From Chryseobacterium salivictor (GTDB lineage Bacteria; Bacteroidota; Bacteroidia; Flavobacteriales; Weeksellaceae), in contig NZ_CP037954.1 of assembly GCF_004359195.1 (NCBI RefSeq), forward strand, positions 1,922,001-1,986,000: 64,000 nt of DNA, written 5' to 3'. This document shows positions 61,653 through 64,000 of this stretch, piece after piece; position 1 is the first letter of the stretch; each line of letters starts with the position of its first letter. The notes under the pieces were generated by a model. It was not told the DNA's origin. It searched no databases and saw nothing but the letters and a program-made list of their open reading frames with translations. A program made the translations under genes and the position numbers.

Positions 61653-63182
61653 ATGCAAAACGGAATCATCATCCTCGATTTTGGATCACAATACAATCAA
61701 CTCATCGGAAGGAGAATTCGCGAAATGGGCGTTTATTCAGAAGTCCTTCCTTTTAATACGCCTTTAGCAGAAATCTTAGAGCGGAAGCCTTCAGGAATAA
61801 TTCTTTCCGGCGGACCAAGTTCAGTAAACGCTGAAAATGCCAGTCTAGTAGATAAAGCACTCTTCGAACAAAATATCCCTGTTCTTGGAATTTGCTATGG
61901 AATGCAGCTGACGACTCATTTATTGGGTGGCAAAGTGAAAAAAGGAGAGAAGGGAGAATATGGAAAAGCCAAACTTCAAATTCAAAAATCAAACGCTTTA
62001 CTCTCTGGCGTAAGTCGGTTCTCTACCGTTTGGATGAGTCATTTCGACGAAGTGGAAACACTTCCGGAAGGTTTTGTAATCAACGGAATGACCGATGTGA
62101 TTTCTGCAATTTCAAACGAAGCGAAGAAAATCTATTGTGTGCAATTTCACCCCGAAGTTTCTCATACCGAAGAAGGTACCAGAATGATGGAGAACTTTGT
62201 TTTCAATATTTGTAAATCACCAAAAAACTGGAAGCTGACCAATTATATCGACACAACTATTGCGGAAATTAAAGAAAAAGTCGGTGATCAAAAAGTAATT
62301 CTCGGACTTTCCGGTGGGGTAGATTCTTCTGTGGCAGCCGTTTTAATCCATAAAGCGATTGGCGATCAGTTGCAATGTATCTTCGTTGATACGGGACTTT
62401 TAAGAAAAGATGAAGGCAAAAAAGTAATGGAAAATTACGGCGAGCATTTCAATTTAAAGATTAAAATGATTGATGCTTCAGAAAGATTCCTGTCTAAATT
62501 GAAAGGCGTTTCAGATCCCGAACAAAAACGAAAAGTAATCGGTAACGAATTTGTCGCGGTTTTTGATGAAGAATCACATAAAATTGAAGGAGCGAAGTTT
62601 CTGGCCCAGGGAACGATTTATCCGGATGTCATCGAAAGCCAGAGTGTAAAAGGACCGTCTTCTGTAATTAAATCTCACCATAATGTCGGCGGGCTTCCCG
62701 AAGAAATGGATTTTGAATTGCTTGAACCTTTGCGCGAACTCTTCAAAGATGAGGTTCGTAAAGTAGGCGAGGAGCTCGGTATCCCTCATCATTTGGTTCA
62801 CCGTCATCCTTTTCCAGGCCCCGGATTGGGAATCAGAATTTTAGGCGAAGTGGATGAAGATAAAGTAAGAATTCTTCAGGAAGCTGATGATATTTTTATC
62901 GGGGAATTATACAAGGATGATTTATACGATAAAGTTTCCCAGGCATTTGTAGTTTTACTTCCTGTAAAATCTGTCGGAGTAATGGGCGACGAAAGAACTT
63001 ACGAATATACCGCGGTTGTTCGTTCTGCCAATACCACCGATTTTATGACCGCAACCTGGAGCAGACTTCCGTACGAATTTTTGGATACCATTTCCAATAG
63101 AATTATCAATGAAGTTCGTGGGATAAACCGCGTTGCTTACGATATTTCAAGCAAACCACCAGCGACGATCGAGTGGGAGTAA
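61653..63182 (+). CDS. guaA: GMP synthase (glutamine-hydrolysing)
   Basis: Aminates XMP to GMP. 509 residues. Class I glutamine amidotransferase: GGPSSVN (about 52), VLGICYGMQLTTHLLGG (nucleophile Cys about 79), HPEVSHTEEGTRMMENF (His/Glu about 168). ATP pyrophosphatase P-loop LGLSGGVDSSVAAVLI (about 216-231), and dimerisation domain with HPFPGPGLGIRILGE (about 385-399). Separated from purD by a terminator, so probably its own transcript. Confidence 0.97.
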   Translation: MQNGIIILDFGSQYNQLIGRRIREMGVYSEVLPFNTPLAEILERKPSGIILSGGPSSVNAENASLVDKALFEQNIPVLGICYGMQLTTHLLGGKVKKGEKGEYGKAKLQIQKSNALLSGVSRFSTVWMSHFDEVETLPEGFVINGMTDVISAISNEAKKIYCVQFHPEVSHTEEGTRMMENFVFNICKSPKNWKLTNYIDTTIAEIKEKVGDQKVILGLSGGVDSSVAAVLIHKAIGDQLQCIFVDTGLLRKDEGKKVMENYGEHFNLKIKMIDASERFLSKLKGVSDPEQKRKVIGNEFVAVFDEESHKIEGAKFLAQGTIYPDVIESQSVKGPSSVIKSHHNVGGLPEEMDFELLEPLRELFKDEVRKVGEELGIPHHLVHRHPFPGPGLGIRILGEVDEDKVRILQEADDIFIGELYKDDLYDKVSQAFVVLLPVKSVGVMGDERTYEYTAVVRSANTTDFMTATWSRLPYEFLDTISNRIINEVRGINRVAYDISSKPPATIEWE

Positions 63183-63215
63183 TTTGACAATTTTACTGAA
63201 ATAATATCGTATAAC

Positions 63216-63251
63216 TATTCCCCTTTTTTTAATAATTGGGGAATACTTTTT
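63216..63251 (+). terminator. Terminator after guaA
   Basis: TATTCCCC (63216-63223) pairs with GGGGAATA (63238-63245) around a 14-base loop, then CTTTTT. The loop itself holds a T run. Confidence 0.7.
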
Positions 63252-63274
63252 GAAAGTAATTGTAAAACATTTTT

Positions 63275-64000
63275 ATGTTCGATAAACAGCAAAGAAAATT
63301 GAGGCGATCCGCAAAATTAATTTCTATTTTTAGCAAATATGGGTTCAAAGATATTTTAGCCAGAATGAATCTTGCGAAAAACAATGAACCTTCTGTCGAT
63401 GAAAATGAAATCGTGCTGACCAATTCCGTTTATGAAAGAATAAGAATGGCTTTGGAGGAATTGGGACCTACTTTTGTGAAATTGGGTCAAACGTTTTCTA
63501 GCCGCGAAGATTTGTTGCCTCCCGAACTAATTGTAGAATTGCAGAAACTTCAGGACAAAGTCGAAGAAGTCGATCTGAATCTGGAAGAGATTTTAGAACT
63601 TGAATTCAATATTTCACCGGACGAATATTTTCGGGAAATTCAGAAAAAACCTATGGCCACGGCCTCGATTGCGCAAGTCTATAAAGCGGTTTTAAATGAC
63701 GGTTCAGAAGTAATTTTAAAAGTTAAAAAGCCAAATGTTCAGGAAAATATTCAGGATGATCTATTGCTGATTCACGATTTGATAAAAGTAATTACAACCT
63801 ATTCCGACATTGGAGCGAGACTCAATTTAAAGAGCGCCATTTCTACCTTCGAAAAATCTTTGTTGGAAGAAATTTCTTTAACCAATGAAAAGAATAATAT
63901 CCAACAGTTTGCGCTCAATTTTAAAAATAATAAAGAAACGTATGTCCCGAAAATTTATGAGGAGTTTTGCAGTAACAATATCCTCTGCATGGAATTTATT
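63275..64000 (+). CDS. AarF/UbiB-family (ABC1) atypical kinase, 3' end cut by window edge
   Basis: Open from ATG 63275 to the right edge, 242 codons seen with no stop. FDKQQRKLRRSAKLISIFSK start; KLGQTFSSREDLLPPEL (about 69-85) is the ABC1 KxGQ motif, PMATASIAQVYKAVL (about 126-140) the alanine-rich loop that replaces the kinase P-loop, VILKVKKPNV (about 147-156) the catalytic Lys region and SLLEEISLTNEKNNIQQF (about 193-210) the E-x-x-x-E-x-x-N segment. Members support quinone synthesis or lipid metabolism. The C-terminal membrane helices lie beyond the window. Confidence 0.9.
   Translation, partial: MFDKQQRKLRRSAKLISIFSKYGFKDILARMNLAKNNEPSVDENEIVLTNSVYERIRMALEELGPTFVKLGQTFSSREDLLPPELIVELQKLQDKVEEVDLNLEEILELEFNISPDEYFREIQKKPMATASIAQVYKAVLNDGSEVILKVKKPNVQENIQDDLLLIHDLIKVITTYSDIGARLNLKSAISTFEKSLLEEISLTNEKNNIQQFALNFKNNKETYVPKIYEEFCSNNILCMEFI

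Noticed and set aside
1-64000. tRNA, rRNA, riboswitch, CRISPR arrays and known anti-phage systems
   Set aside because: Intergenic regions were scanned by eye; no cloverleaf, no regularly spaced repeats and no defence gene motifs were seen. A covariance-model search could still find small RNAs.

Overview
The window is AT-rich bacterial DNA from a member of the Bacteroidota, most likely a Chryseobacterium/Kaistella-type flavobacterium (Weeksellaceae). The evidence is a susC-susD-susE-susF outer-membrane glycan operon, a fused SecDF, GLPGLI-family proteins, lipoproteins with Bacteroidota-type signal peptides, and repeated TAnnTTTG promoter -7 elements. Genus-level placement is inference. No rRNA, tRNA or CRISPR was recognised.

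Layout. 1-1.7 kb: the tail of an Nramp-related transporter and a short phosphoglycerate mutase. 1.8-8.0 kb (minus strand): a six-gene tripartite exporter operon (TolC, HlyD-type lipoprotein, two separate ABC ATPases, two ABC-2 permeases). 8.8-19.2 kb: housekeeping genes (dGTPase, SPFH protein, prfB, DedA, SDR, secDF), mostly separated by clear terminators. 19.7-30.9 kb: an AraC regulator followed by a one-direction catabolic operon, catB-catC-catA-benA-benB-benC-benD-pcaD-pcaIJ (fused)-pcaF, then a TetR regulator and a DUF417 membrane protein. These genes encode every enzymatic step from benzoate through catechol and 3-oxoadipate to acetyl-CoA and succinyl-CoA.

31.5-33.0 kb is a decayed region: a frameshifted OsmC gene, a frameshifted minus-strand Bacteroidota protein and a piece of a tyrosine recombinase. 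33.0-39.7 kb: a GLPGLI protein, small lipoproteins, an RsmI-like methyltransferase, an Mpo1-like protein, a methyltransferase and metG.

40.1-54.8 kb is an alpha-glucan (starch/maltodextrin) locus: SusC, SusD, two SusE/F lipoproteins, GH97 alpha-glucosidase, GH13 amylase and an SLC45-type MFS sugar transporter. It is interrupted between GH97 and GH13 by a degenerate REP-associated (Y1-type) transposase flanked by palindromes and by a GLPGLI gene carrying an in-frame amber codon. 55-64 kb: DUF488 and DUF808 proteins, then purM-purN-purH-purD-guaA for purine nucleotide synthesis, and the start of an AarF/UbiB kinase cut by the right edge.

The points most worth following up are the complete benzoate operon with a fused PcaIJ and a 20-bp-spaced direct repeat at its head, the exporter ATPase pair with complementary motif losses, the palindrome-flanked transposase homologue that has lost its HUH motif, and a ~148 bp inverted-repeat-bounded element upstream of the AraC gene. 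I found no clearly undescribed multi-gene system.
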